DNA of 5,170 nt, taken from an uncultured Eubacterium sp. Lineage in GTDB: Bacteria; Bacillota; Clostridia; Oscillospirales; Acutalibacteraceae. The DNA lies in NCBI GenBank assembly GCA_902462495.1, contig CABQCC010000106.1, positions 1 through 5,170 on the forward strand, given 5' to 3'. Below are positions 1 to 5,010 of the stretch, one piece after another. Positions within the stretch are counted from its first letter, which is position 1. The number at the start of each line of letters is the position of its first letter. The translations under genes were made by a program, and so were the position numbers. The notes beneath the pieces were generated by a model, which was given only the letters and a program-made list of their open reading frames with translations, searched no databases and had not been told where the DNA came from.

Positions 1-1
1 T

Positions 2-358
2 AAGTTCACCCTCGGTGCTGTAACCGCTTGCAAGTCCCGATTGTGCGGTTTCAAGCACAAGACCTGTTACGGCATAGCAGACGCAAACTGGGGCAGAATT
101 CTCTGTGCCCTCGGCTACAGCGGAACAAATATCGATGTCAACAAAATCGATGTAAAATTCCGTTCTGACGGTGGCGAAATCGAAGTTTGCAAAAACGGAG
201 CCGGAATTGAATTTTCCGAAGAACTTGCAAAAAAGATTTTGGTCTGTGACGAGGTTTATATCCTTGTTGACCTCAAATCGGGCGATTGCTCCGCCACGGC
301 TTACGGTTGTGATTTGACATATGATTATGTCAAAATAAACGGCGATTACAGAACTTGA
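2..358 (+). CDS. argJ: ArgJ, bifunctional ornithine acetyltransferase / N-acetylglutamate synthase, C-terminal part
   Basis: ArgJ moves the acetyl group from N-acetylornithine to glutamate, closing the acetyl cycle of arginine synthesis; some members also use acetyl-CoA to make N-acetylglutamate. What is seen is the C-terminal part (beta chain) only. ADANWGRILCALGYSG (77-124) and the terminal block GCDLTYDYVKINGDYRT are hallmark ArgJ sequences, and the protein ends exactly where the family ends. The gene runs off the left edge, so the start and the autocleavage Thr are not present. The frame is open from position 2, but residues upstream of ADANWG match the family poorly: the usual run ending in GADANWG reads GIADANWG, and fragments resembling the family (VSST..VTA) lie in another frame at 48-74. 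This points to small indels near the edge. A TTG at 41 could be taken for a start but is internal. It is followed 35 bases later by argB, as in classic argCJBDF operons. Confidence 0.9.
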   Translation, partial: KFTLGAVTACKSRLCGFKHKTCYGIADANWGRILCALGYSGTNIDVNKIDVKFRSDGGEIEVCKNGAGIEFSEELAKKILVCDEVYILVDLKSGDCSATAYGCDLTYDYVKINGDYRT

Positions 359-382
359 TTGTCTGCAAAGTTTAATTTGTCA

Positions 383-387
383 GGAGA
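383..387 (+). promoter_or_regulatory. Ribosome binding site of argB
   Basis: AGGAG lies six bases before the ATG at 394. It fixes the argB start in the short argJ-argB gap and indicates translation from a shared transcript; no promoter is evident in this gap. Confidence 0.75.
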
Positions 388-393
388 TAAAAA

Positions 394-1260
394 ATGGAAA
401 TATCAAACATAACAAATTCAAACCGTTCCGAAATTCTTGTTCAGGCTTTGCCATACATCCAAAAATATCAAAACAAAACCGTTGTCATAAAATACGGCGG
501 CAACGCTATGATAAACGAAGAACTCCGTGACGCCGTGATGACCGATATTGTTCTTCTCCGTTCGGTCGGAGTGAATGTTGTTCTTGTTCACGGCGGAGGA
601 CCCGAAATTTCCGATATGCTCAATCGTGTCGGCAAAGAAAGCCGATTTGTTGACGGCTTGCGCTACACCGATGAGGAAACAATCGACATTGTTCAAATGG
701 TATTGGCAGGCAAGGTGAACAAGCATTTGGTTCAACTGATTTCAAAACACGGCGGCAAAGCGATTGGACTCTGCGGAATTGACGGCGATATGATAAAAGC
801 ACGCAAATACACAAAATCGGACATTGGATTTGTGGGCGAAATAACCGACATCAACACAGATGTAATAAATTACAATATGGAAAACGAATACATCCCTGTA
901 ATTTCATCAATTGCAACAGGAGAAAACGGCGAAGTTTTCAACATAAACGCCGACACAGCTGCCGCTTCTTTGGCATCGGCACTCCACGCCGAAAAACTGT
1001 TGCTTATGACCGACATCAGCGGACTTTTAATGAACAAAGATGACGACTCAACACTTATTCACGATGTTCAGGTTTCTGAAATTCCTTCTCTGAAATCTCA
1101 AGGCATAATCTCGGGCGGAATGATTCCCAAAATCGACTGTTGTGTTGAGGCAGTCCGTCGGGGTGTTCTTCAAACCAACATCATTGACGGGCGTATTCCT
1201 CACTCAATTCTTATGGAATTGTTCACAGACGAGGGTTTCGGCACAATGTTCCACGCTTGA
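394..1260 (+). CDS. argB: Acetylglutamate kinase (ArgB), probably arginine-inhibited type
   Basis: This cytoplasmic enzyme phosphorylates N-acetylglutamate with ATP, the second step of arginine synthesis. The 288-residue product is full length for the amino-acid kinase family. Visible motifs are VIKYGGNAM (31-39, catalytic Lys33), HGGGP (66-70, substrate-binding glycine loop), GLRYT with Arg90, NINAD (183-187, with the Asn and Asp residues that line the active site) and ISGGMIPK (239-246, Lys246 near the phosphates). The C-terminal block IIDGRIPHSILMELFT...GFGTM is typical. About 25 residues precede the catalytic Lys motif and include EILVQALPYIQKY. This helix-forming extension is known from hexameric, arginine-sensitive kinases and is absent from the E. 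coli enzyme. Feedback inhibition by arginine is therefore likely, by inference. That fits an ArgJ pathway, where the kinase is the usual control point. The start is supported by AGGAG at good spacing. Confidence 0.97.
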   Translation: MEISNITNSNRSEILVQALPYIQKYQNKTVVIKYGGNAMINEELRDAVMTDIVLLRSVGVNVVLVHGGGPEISDMLNRVGKESRFVDGLRYTDEETIDIVQMVLAGKVNKHLVQLISKHGGKAIGLCGIDGDMIKARKYTKSDIGFVGEITDINTDVINYNMENEYIPVISSIATGENGEVFNINADTAAASLASALHAEKLLLMTDISGLLMNKDDDSTLIHDVQVSEIPSLKSQGIISGGMIPKIDCCVEAVRRGVLQTNIIDGRIPHSILMELFTDEGFGTMFHA

Positions 1261-1301
1261 TTTGTGCATAACTTGAACACATCACTCAACAAACTAAATT
1301 C

Positions 1302-1306
1302 AGGGA
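1302..1306 (+). promoter_or_regulatory. Ribosome binding site deciding the argD start
   Basis: AGGGA stands eight bases before the ATG at 1315. An in-frame GTG at 1264 would add 17 residues (MHNLNTSLNKLNSGTEK) but starts four bases after the argB stop and has no ribosome binding site of its own. The ATG at 1315 also gives the usual family length. Confidence 0.65.
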
Positions 1307-1314
1307 CAGAAAAA

Positions 1315-2487
1315 ATGGAATTTAACGAAATAAAAAGCACCGCAGACCAATACTTGATGCCGACATATAATCATTTTCCTATTGCTCTCACAGGAGGCAA
1401 AAACGCAACGCTGACCTCCTCTGACGGAAAAGAAGTGATTGATTTTACATCAGGCATCGGCGTAAACATTTTCGGTGTAAATGACGAAGGATGGAAAAAT
1501 GCTGTTACGGAGCAATTGAACAAAATCCAGCACACCTCCAACCTCTACTATAACGAAACGGTTGCACTCGCAGGAAAGCTTTTGTGCGAAAAAAGCGGAT
1601 TTGACAAGGTGCTTTTTTGCAATTCGGGAGCAGAAGCAAACGAGTGCGCCATAAAGCTTGCAAGGAAGTACAGCTTTGACAAATACGGTGAAAACCGCAA
1701 CACTGTCATATCGCTTGTAAACTCCTTTCACGGCAGAACAATGGCAACAATAACCGCTACGGGACAGGAGCATTATCACAAATATTTTATGCCGTTCATG
1801 GACGGATTCAAATATGCACAAGCAGGCGACAAAAAGGCTTTTTCGGAGCTTTTGGACGGAAGCGTTTGTGCGGTGATTTTGGAAGTGATACAAGGCGAGG
1901 GCGGAGTTATAATCACGCCTTTGGACTACATCAAACACATTCGTGAGCAATGCGACAAAAACGATATAATTTTAATATTTGACGAGGTTCAAACAGGTGT
2001 TGGCAGAACGGGCAAGCTGTACGCTTGGGAAAATATCGGAATAAAGCCCGATGTGTTGACAACGGCAAAAGGGCTCGGCGGCGGACTTCCTGTCGGTGCG
2101 TGCCTTGCAACCGAAAAATTCGGCAACACATTGACCGCAGGAACTCACGGCACAACTTTTGGCGGAAATCCTGTGGTTTTGGCAGGAGCAATTGAAATCT
2201 TAAATCGTCTTGACGGCAACTTTTTGAACTCGGTATGTAAAAAAGGCGAATACATAAAAAGCAAGGTAGCAAATTTTAACGATGTTGCCGAAGTTCGTGG
2301 AATGGGTCTTATGATAGGAATTGACCTGGAAAGCAAAAAAGCAAGCGAAATTGCATCAAAATGCGTAGAAAACGGACTTCTTATTTTAACGGCAAAACAA
2401 TCCTTGCGTATGCTTCCGCCACTCAGCGTGACATACGAAGAAATAGACAAGGGACTTGAAATTCTTAAAAAGACTCTTGCCGAATAA
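1315..2487 (+). CDS. argD: Acetylornithine aminotransferase (ArgD)
   Basis: ArgD is a class III, PLP-dependent aminotransferase that converts N-acetylglutamate semialdehyde and glutamate to N-acetylornithine and 2-oxoglutarate in the cytoplasm. The 390-residue product from the ATG at 1315 is normal length. Motifs in order: YLMPTYNHFPIAL near the N-terminus, NSGAEANE (103-110, phosphate binding), SFHGRTMAT (137-145, with Phe138 and His139 near the cofactor ring), EVIQGEGGV, DEVQTGVGRTG (Asp223 pairs with the pyridine nitrogen) and TAKGLGGGLPVGA, where Lys252 should form the Schiff base. GTTFGGNP follows, as in the family. The same fold includes ornithine, succinylornithine and 4-aminobutyrate aminotransferases, and some ArgD proteins also act in lysine synthesis. 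Placement between argB and argF makes the acetylornithine role the clear choice. It lies 54 bases after argB and 66 bases before argF. Confidence 0.95.
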   Translation: MEFNEIKSTADQYLMPTYNHFPIALTGGKNATLTSSDGKEVIDFTSGIGVNIFGVNDEGWKNAVTEQLNKIQHTSNLYYNETVALAGKLLCEKSGFDKVLFCNSGAEANECAIKLARKYSFDKYGENRNTVISLVNSFHGRTMATITATGQEHYHKYFMPFMDGFKYAQAGDKKAFSELLDGSVCAVILEVIQGEGGVIITPLDYIKHIREQCDKNDIILIFDEVQTGVGRTGKLYAWENIGIKPDVLTTAKGLGGGLPVGACLATEKFGNTLTAGTHGTTFGGNPVVLAGAIEILNRLDGNFLNSVCKKGEYIKSKVANFNDVAEVRGMGLMIGIDLESKKASEIASKCVENGLLILTAKQSLRMLPPLSVTYEEIDKGLEILKKTLAE

Positions 2488-2496
2488 AAACTATCC

Positions 2497-2516
2497 TCTG
2501 CTCGGCTATAAGCAGA
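2497..2516 (+). other. Short hairpin in the argD-argF gap
   Basis: TCTGCT (2497-2502) can pair with AGCAGA (2511-2516) across an eight-base loop. No run of T follows, so it is not an intrinsic terminator. In the mRNA it could act as a processing or stability element between argD and argF, but a chance six-base match is possible. Confidence 0.3.
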
Positions 2517-2553
2517 AAAACTTTATACTTTGTAGTCAGAAAGGCAAACAAAA

Positions 2554-3462
2554 ATGAATCATTTATTAAGTCTTTTATCAATCACTCCCGATGAAATATC
2601 GGAGCTTTTAAACCTTGCCGACCAACTTAAATACGAAAACAAGCACGGCATTTCTCACAAAAGGCTCGAGGGTCAAACCCTCGGTATGATATTCCAAAAA
2701 TCTTCGACAAGAACAAGGGTTTCGTTTGAAACAGGAATGTATCAGCTCGGAGGTCAGGCACTTTTTCTTTCAAACCGTGACTTGCAAATCGGTCGTGGCG
2801 AACCGATACAGGACACAGCAAGAGTGCTCTCTCGCTACATTGACGGCATTATGATAAGAACCTTTGAGCAATCCGAGGTTGAAGCGCTTGCGGAATACGG
2901 CTCAATACCAATCATCAACGGACTCACCGATTTTTGTCACCCTTGTCAAGTGCTTGCAGACCTTATGACCGTGCGTGAGCACAAAGGACACCTTGACGGA
3001 CTGAAAATGTGCTACATCGGAGACGGCAACAATATGGCAAACTCCCTTATCGTGGGCGGACTCAAAACAGGTATGCAGGTTTCGGTTGCCTGCCCTGACG
3101 GTTACAAACCCGACAGCAAGGTGCTCGACTTTGCACAAAATCACAGCGGATTTTCTATGTTCACAGAACCTATGGAGGCTGCAAGCGGTGCGGATGTTAT
3201 TTTCACGGATGTTTGGGCATCAATGGGTCAAGAGGGCGAAGCAGAACAGCGTAAAGCCGTGTTTGGCGGAAAATACCAAATCAACAAAGAATTGCTTTCA
3301 GCGGCAAACAGCGGTTGTATGGTTCAACATTGCCTGCCTGCTCACCGTGGCGAAGAAATCACGGCAGAAGTGTTTGAGGCACACGCCGACGAAATCTTTG
3401 ACGAGGCAGAAAACCGTCTGCACGCTCAAAAAGCAGTAATGGTTGCTCTTATGGAAAAATAA
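2554..3462 (+). CDS. argF: Ornithine carbamoyltransferase (ArgF)
   Basis: ArgF joins carbamoyl phosphate to ornithine to give citrulline in the cytoplasm. All the diagnostic sites are present in the 302-residue product, which is close to the usual 300-335. STRTR (51-55) binds carbamoyl phosphate, and HPCQ (129-132) and the CYIGDGNNMANSL segment follow. DVWASMG (219-225) carries the SMG loop that binds ornithine, and HCLPAHRG (259-266) carries the catalytic Cys260. These last two motifs separate it from aspartate carbamoyltransferase. The assembled catabolic and anabolic forms look alike, but position at the end of argJBD argues for the biosynthetic role. The ribosome binding site is weak: AAAGG at 2540-2544, nine bases before the ATG. 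No intrinsic terminator is seen between this gene and the next one, so operon transcripts may run on. Confidence 0.97.
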   Translation: MNHLLSLLSITPDEISELLNLADQLKYENKHGISHKRLEGQTLGMIFQKSSTRTRVSFETGMYQLGGQALFLSNRDLQIGRGEPIQDTARVLSRYIDGIMIRTFEQSEVEALAEYGSIPIINGLTDFCHPCQVLADLMTVREHKGHLDGLKMCYIGDGNNMANSLIVGGLKTGMQVSVACPDGYKPDSKVLDFAQNHSGFSMFTEPMEAASGADVIFTDVWASMGQEGEAEQRKAVFGGKYQINKELLSAANSGCMVQHCLPAHRGEEITAEVFEAHADEIFDEAENRLHAQKAVMVALMEK

Positions 3463-3495
3463 TCAATCAACAATAAACAAAGCGGAATTACATTG

Positions 3496-3513
3496 AATTC
3501 TCGGCAATTCTCG
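3496..3513. repeat. Direct repeat AATTCTCG, two copies one helical turn apart
   Basis: AATTCTCG occurs at 3496-3503 and again at 3506-3513, a 10-base period that puts both copies on the same face of the DNA. The pair sits just upstream of the -35 box of the membrane-bound regulator gene. It could be an operator for that regulator or another factor, but the copies are short and no binding evidence exists. Confidence 0.35.
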
Positions 3514-3523
3514 CTCCGTGTCC

Positions 3524-3552
3524 TTTACAATTTTTGCGTGCCGTGTTATATT
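3524..3552 (+). promoter_or_regulatory. Sigma-A-type promoter of the XRE regulator gene
   Basis: TTTACA (3524-3529) and TATATT (3547-3552) are separated by exactly 17 bases, each one base off consensus. Transcription would start near 3559, only about 15 bases before the ATG at 3575, leaving just enough room for the ribosome binding site. The regulator can therefore be expressed separately from the arginine operon. Confidence 0.7.
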
Positions 3553-3560
3553 GGCGTTGA

Positions 3561-3566
3561 AAGGAG
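3561..3566 (+). promoter_or_regulatory. Ribosome binding site deciding the start of the XRE regulator
   Basis: AAGGAG stands eight bases before the ATG at 3575. A GTG at 3518 in the same frame lies upstream of the promoter and has no ribosome binding site, so it is rejected as the start. Confidence 0.8.
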
Positions 3567-3574
3567 AGGTGGAT

Positions 3575-4213
3575 ATGGAGCAAGAAAAAATCGGTAAATT
3601 CATTGCAGAAAATCGAAAAGCAAAAGGCTTGACGCAGATTGAATTTGCAGAGAAATTAGGAGTTTCAAACAAATCCGTATCCCGTTGGGAAACAGGCAAA
3701 AATATGCCTGATGTATCCTTGTTTCTTCCGTTGTGCGAACTGCTGGATATTTCAGTCAACGAACTGATTATAGGCGAACGCATCACCACGGAAGAAAGCA
3801 AAAAGGCGGACGAAATCATCGTTGAAACAATAAAAACTTCTAACAAAAAACTTCGCACATTGCATATATTGCTATATGCGGTTGTTGTTTTGATAAACGC
3901 AGTTTTCACCATTGGCGTACCGCTGACCGCAACTCCGTCTGACGCAATGGCAGTTCCTCTTATGGCAATAATCGGCGGTGCACTTTCTGCCCTGCTGTTG
4001 TCATTCCTGAACATCAAGCCTGTTTGGAAGTTTATTTTCATCCCTATTTCGGCAATAGAATTGCTTGTCGGCAGCGCAATCTATTGTTCAGATATATTTG
4101 ACTACGGCTTGCAATACGCAACTATCATAGCGTTTATTGAATTAGCAATATTCCTGCTGGCAATGGGCATTGAAAAAATTATAAAAACAATCAAAAAAGC
4201 AAAAAATAAATAA
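3575..4213 (+). CDS. XRE-family DNA-binding protein with a four-segment membrane domain
   Basis: The 212-residue product has two parts. Residues 6-62 are a Cro/CI-type helix-turn-helix: KIGKFIAENRKAKGLTQIEFAEKLGVSNKSVSRWETGKNMPD contains the usual Arg/Lys-rich first helix, the TQ.EFAEKLGVS turn and recognition helix SNKSVSRWETG (31-41), with the dimer-face LCELLDISVNELI after it. A linker (about 63-95) rich in Lys and Glu leads to four hydrophobic stretches near 96-117, 125-146, 150-170 and 179-200, and a basic tail (KTIKKAKNK). The regulator would thus be anchored in the membrane with its DNA-binding end in the cytoplasm. Such HTH-membrane proteins are common in Firmicutes and mostly uncharacterised; ligand and target are unknown. 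It has its own promoter and no link to arginine metabolism visible apart from position. The gene ends in a terminator shared with the convergent lipoprotein gene. Confidence 0.85.
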   Translation: MEQEKIGKFIAENRKAKGLTQIEFAEKLGVSNKSVSRWETGKNMPDVSLFLPLCELLDISVNELIIGERITTEESKKADEIIVETIKTSNKKLRTLHILLYAVVVLINAVFTIGVPLTATPSDAMAVPLMAIIGGALSALLLSFLNIKPVWKFIFIPISAIELLVGSAIYCSDIFDYGLQYATIIAFIELAIFLLAMGIEKIIKTIKKAKNK

Positions 4214-4240
4214 GGCAATCCAACGGGTTGCCTTATTTTA
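4201..4240. terminator. Bidirectional intrinsic terminator between convergent genes
   Basis: AATAAGGCAA (4209-4218) pairs perfectly with TTGCCTTATT (4228-4237), and the stem can extend by three more pairs (one a wobble) to leave an AAC loop. TTTT follows on the plus strand. On the minus strand the stem is followed by a T-rich run (complement of the A-rich 4201-4210). It can therefore end transcripts of both the regulator (its stop codon lies within the stem) and the lipoprotein gene, and probably any read-through from argF. Confidence 0.85.
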
Positions 4241-4249
4241 CTGTAAAAA

Positions 4250-4639
4250 TCAACTAACTTCTTTCAGTTGATTGTATATTTCTTCATCAATAATACAAAT
4301 TCCGCTATACGGCTGTTCAACATAGAATTTGCCTTTATCCTTATACACAAAAACGGTAGTTTTTTCTGTTTGCGAATTAATTTCAACCCTCATATAATCC
4401 TTAACTTGAGGAAAATCCTGAACGCTTTGTTTATTTGTTGGTTTGGAATCGGAAAGACCGCTTATCACTTCATCAATCCAAGTTTTATCCGAACAGTTCA
4501 CCGTGTTTTCACCAACAGTCACATCAACAGAAACAACATCACTGCTTTGAGGCAAAACAATAGGATTTGCTTTTTTACTGCAAGCAAACAAAGTCAATAT
4601 GCAAACAACGCAGATTATTACAGAAAAAAATTTTTTCAT
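4250..4639 (-). CDS. Small lipoprotein, DUF5301-like
   Basis: The 129-residue product starts with a lipoprotein signal peptide: MKK, a hydrophobic core (about 4-18) and lipobox LFAC (17-20), so Cys20 should be lipidated and the protein held on the outer face of the membrane. The mature part is about 110 residues, with a likely beta-rich half VVSVDVTVGENTV, a helix TWIDEVISGLSDSKPTNKQSV, then MRVEINSQ, TTVFVYKDKGKFYVEQPYSGI and a short helix at the end. The spacing and the YVEQPYSGIC-like motif resemble, from memory, the DUF5301 family of Firmicutes; this was not checked and the function is unknown. The ATG at 4639 is preferred to the GTG at 4645 because CTCCTT on the plus strand (AAGGAG on the coding strand, 4648-4653) lies eight bases before it. 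It is monocistronic, with its own promoter. Confidence 0.8.
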   Translation of the reverse strand: MKKFFSVIICVVCILTLFACSKKANPIVLPQSSDVVSVDVTVGENTVNCSDKTWIDEVISGLSDSKPTNKQSVQDFPQVKDYMRVEINSQTEKTTVFVYKDKGKFYVEQPYSGICIIDEEIYNQLKEVS

Positions 4640-4647
4640 AAACACAT

Positions 4648-4653
4648 CTCCTT
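4648..4653 (-). promoter_or_regulatory. Ribosome binding site of the lipoprotein gene
   Basis: The coding strand reads AAGGAG with eight bases to the ATG at 4639, but only two bases to the GTG at 4645. This decides the start in favour of MKKFFS. Confidence 0.8.
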
Positions 4654-4667
4654 GACTGATTTGCTTT

Positions 4668-4698
4668 ATTATAACATAAAAAAATAAAAATCCGTCAA
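4668..4698 (-). promoter_or_regulatory. Promoter of the lipoprotein gene with extended -10
   Basis: On the minus strand TATAAT (4673-4668) is preceded by TG one base upstream, giving a full extended -10 element. TTGACG (4698-4693) lies 19 bases further up, a longer spacer than ideal, which the extended -10 could offset. Transcription would start near 4661, a few bases before the ribosome binding site. Confidence 0.65.
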
Positions 4699-4716
4699 AG
4701 AATTTATAAAGAATTT
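4697..4716. repeat. Direct repeat AAAGAATTT, 11-base period
   Basis: AAAGAATTT occurs at 4697-4705 and 4708-4716, so the copies are one helical turn apart. The first copy touches the -35 box of the lipoprotein promoter. Tandem sites with this period next to -35 are typical for OmpR/PhoB-type response regulators, but the sequence is AT-rich and the match may be chance. Confidence 0.35.
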
Positions 4717-4754
4717 TTACAATATAAATTGATTAACCCAAGCATTCAACAAAC

Positions 4755-4796
4755 AAAAAAGCCGAGGGTCTTAAAAATTAAAGACTTTCGGCTTTT
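4755..4796 (-). terminator. Intrinsic terminator of tRNA-Arg
   Basis: On the minus strand AAAAGCCGA (4796-4788) pairs with TCGGCTTTT (4765-4757). A two-by-two internal mismatch follows, then GTCTT pairs with AAGAC around an AT-rich loop. A run of six T (4760-4755) comes after the stem. The stem begins at the last base of the tRNA CCA end, so terminator and tRNA abut directly. Confidence 0.85.
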
Positions 4797-4872
4797 GGCA
4801 TCCCCGACCGGAATCGAACCGATGGCCTACTGCTTAGGAGGCAGTCGCTCTATCCTACTGAGCTACGGAGAC
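4796..4872 (-). tRNA. tRNA-Arg, anticodon CCT
   Basis: The minus strand folds into a complete cloverleaf of 74 bases plus encoded CCA. Acceptor GTCTCCG pairs with CGGGGAT (a G-T at the end and one G-T inside). The D stem is GCTC/GAGC with GG in the loop, the anticodon stem ACTGC/GCAGT, and the T arm ATCGG-TTCGATT-CCGGT. The anticodon loop CTCCTAA gives anticodon CCT (complement of 4836-4838), which reads the AGG arginine codon. The discriminator base is G, as in many arginine tRNAs. The gene has its own consensus promoter and terminator, so it is a single-gene transcription unit. Confidence 0.96.
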
Positions 4873-4877
4873 ATATT

Positions 4878-4922
4878 TTGCAAGAAAACGAAATTCAATT
4901 CGTTTTGTAATTATCTTTGCAA
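4878..4922 (-). other. Inverted repeat in the tRNA 5' leader
   Basis: AAAACGAA (4885-4892) and TTCGTTTT (4899-4906) form an eight-base perfect stem with a six-base loop. TTGCAA at 4878-4883 and 4917-4922 can pair around it. The element lies wholly in the leader between the tRNA promoter and the mature 5' end. It could help RNase P or leader processing, or act as a partial terminator; no function is shown. Confidence 0.45.
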
Positions 4923-4929
4923 CATTTTA

Positions 4930-4958
4930 ATTATAATTATATTTTGCCCGATTGTCAA
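4930..4958 (-). promoter_or_regulatory. Full-consensus sigma-A promoter of tRNA-Arg
   Basis: The minus strand has TTGACA (4958-4953) and TATAAT (4935-4930) separated by exactly 17 bases, identical to the sigma-A/sigma-70 consensus in both boxes. A second overlapping TATAAT lies in the spacer but is too close to the -35 box. Transcription should start near 4923, about 50 bases before the tRNA. Such strength is expected for a stable RNA gene. Confidence 0.88.
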
Positions 4959-4968
4959 CCGAGCAAAC

Positions 4969-5000
4969 AAAAAACATCCGCAATCCTGCGACTGCGGATG
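4969..5000 (-). terminator. Intrinsic terminator of rpmA
   Basis: On the minus strand CATCCGCA (5000-4993) pairs with TGCGGATG (4982-4975) across a ten-base loop, and six T follow (4974-4969). The hairpin begins ten bases after the rpmA stop codon and ends the ribosomal-protein transcript just before the tRNA promoter. Confidence 0.88.
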
Positions 5001-5010
5001 AATCTGTCAA

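Noticed and set aside
1450..1950. Minus-strand open frame of 166 codons within argD
   Set aside because: Antisense shadow of a full-length aminotransferase gene with all catalytic motifs.
3086..3439. Second plus-strand open frame inside argF
   Set aside because: Out of frame with a complete, motif-rich ornithine carbamoyltransferase; a shadow.
3491..3513. ArgR-type operator (ARG box) downstream of argF
   Set aside because: The TGAATT part resembles half a box, but the AT centre and the second half ATTCA are missing; the true operator would be upstream of argC, outside the window.
3463..4041. Long minus-strand open frame (192 codons) opposite the XRE regulator
   Set aside because: It is antisense to a well-supported HTH gene with promoter and ribosome binding site, has low-complexity Ser/Ile-rich composition and no recognisable domain.
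4623..4637. A7T6 tract at the start of the lipoprotein gene as a phase-variation switch
   Set aside because: The tract encodes the ordinary Lys-Lys-Phe-Phe start of a signal peptide in an AT-rich genome; homopolymers of six to seven are too short to argue for switching without variant reads.
4268..4687. Plus-strand open frame of 139 codons opposite the lipoprotein gene
   Set aside because: The opposite strand has a lipobox, ribosome binding site and promoter, while the plus frame has no start signal and no family features.
4796..4872. tRNA-Arg as an integration site for a mobile element
   Set aside because: No integrase, no repeat of the tRNA 3' end elsewhere in the window, and flanking genes are housekeeping.
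4729..5001. Plus-strand open frame of 90 codons across the tRNA region
   Set aside because: It reads through a tRNA gene and two terminators on the other strand. The SPTGIEPMAYCLGG string is the familiar translation artefact of an antisense tRNA.
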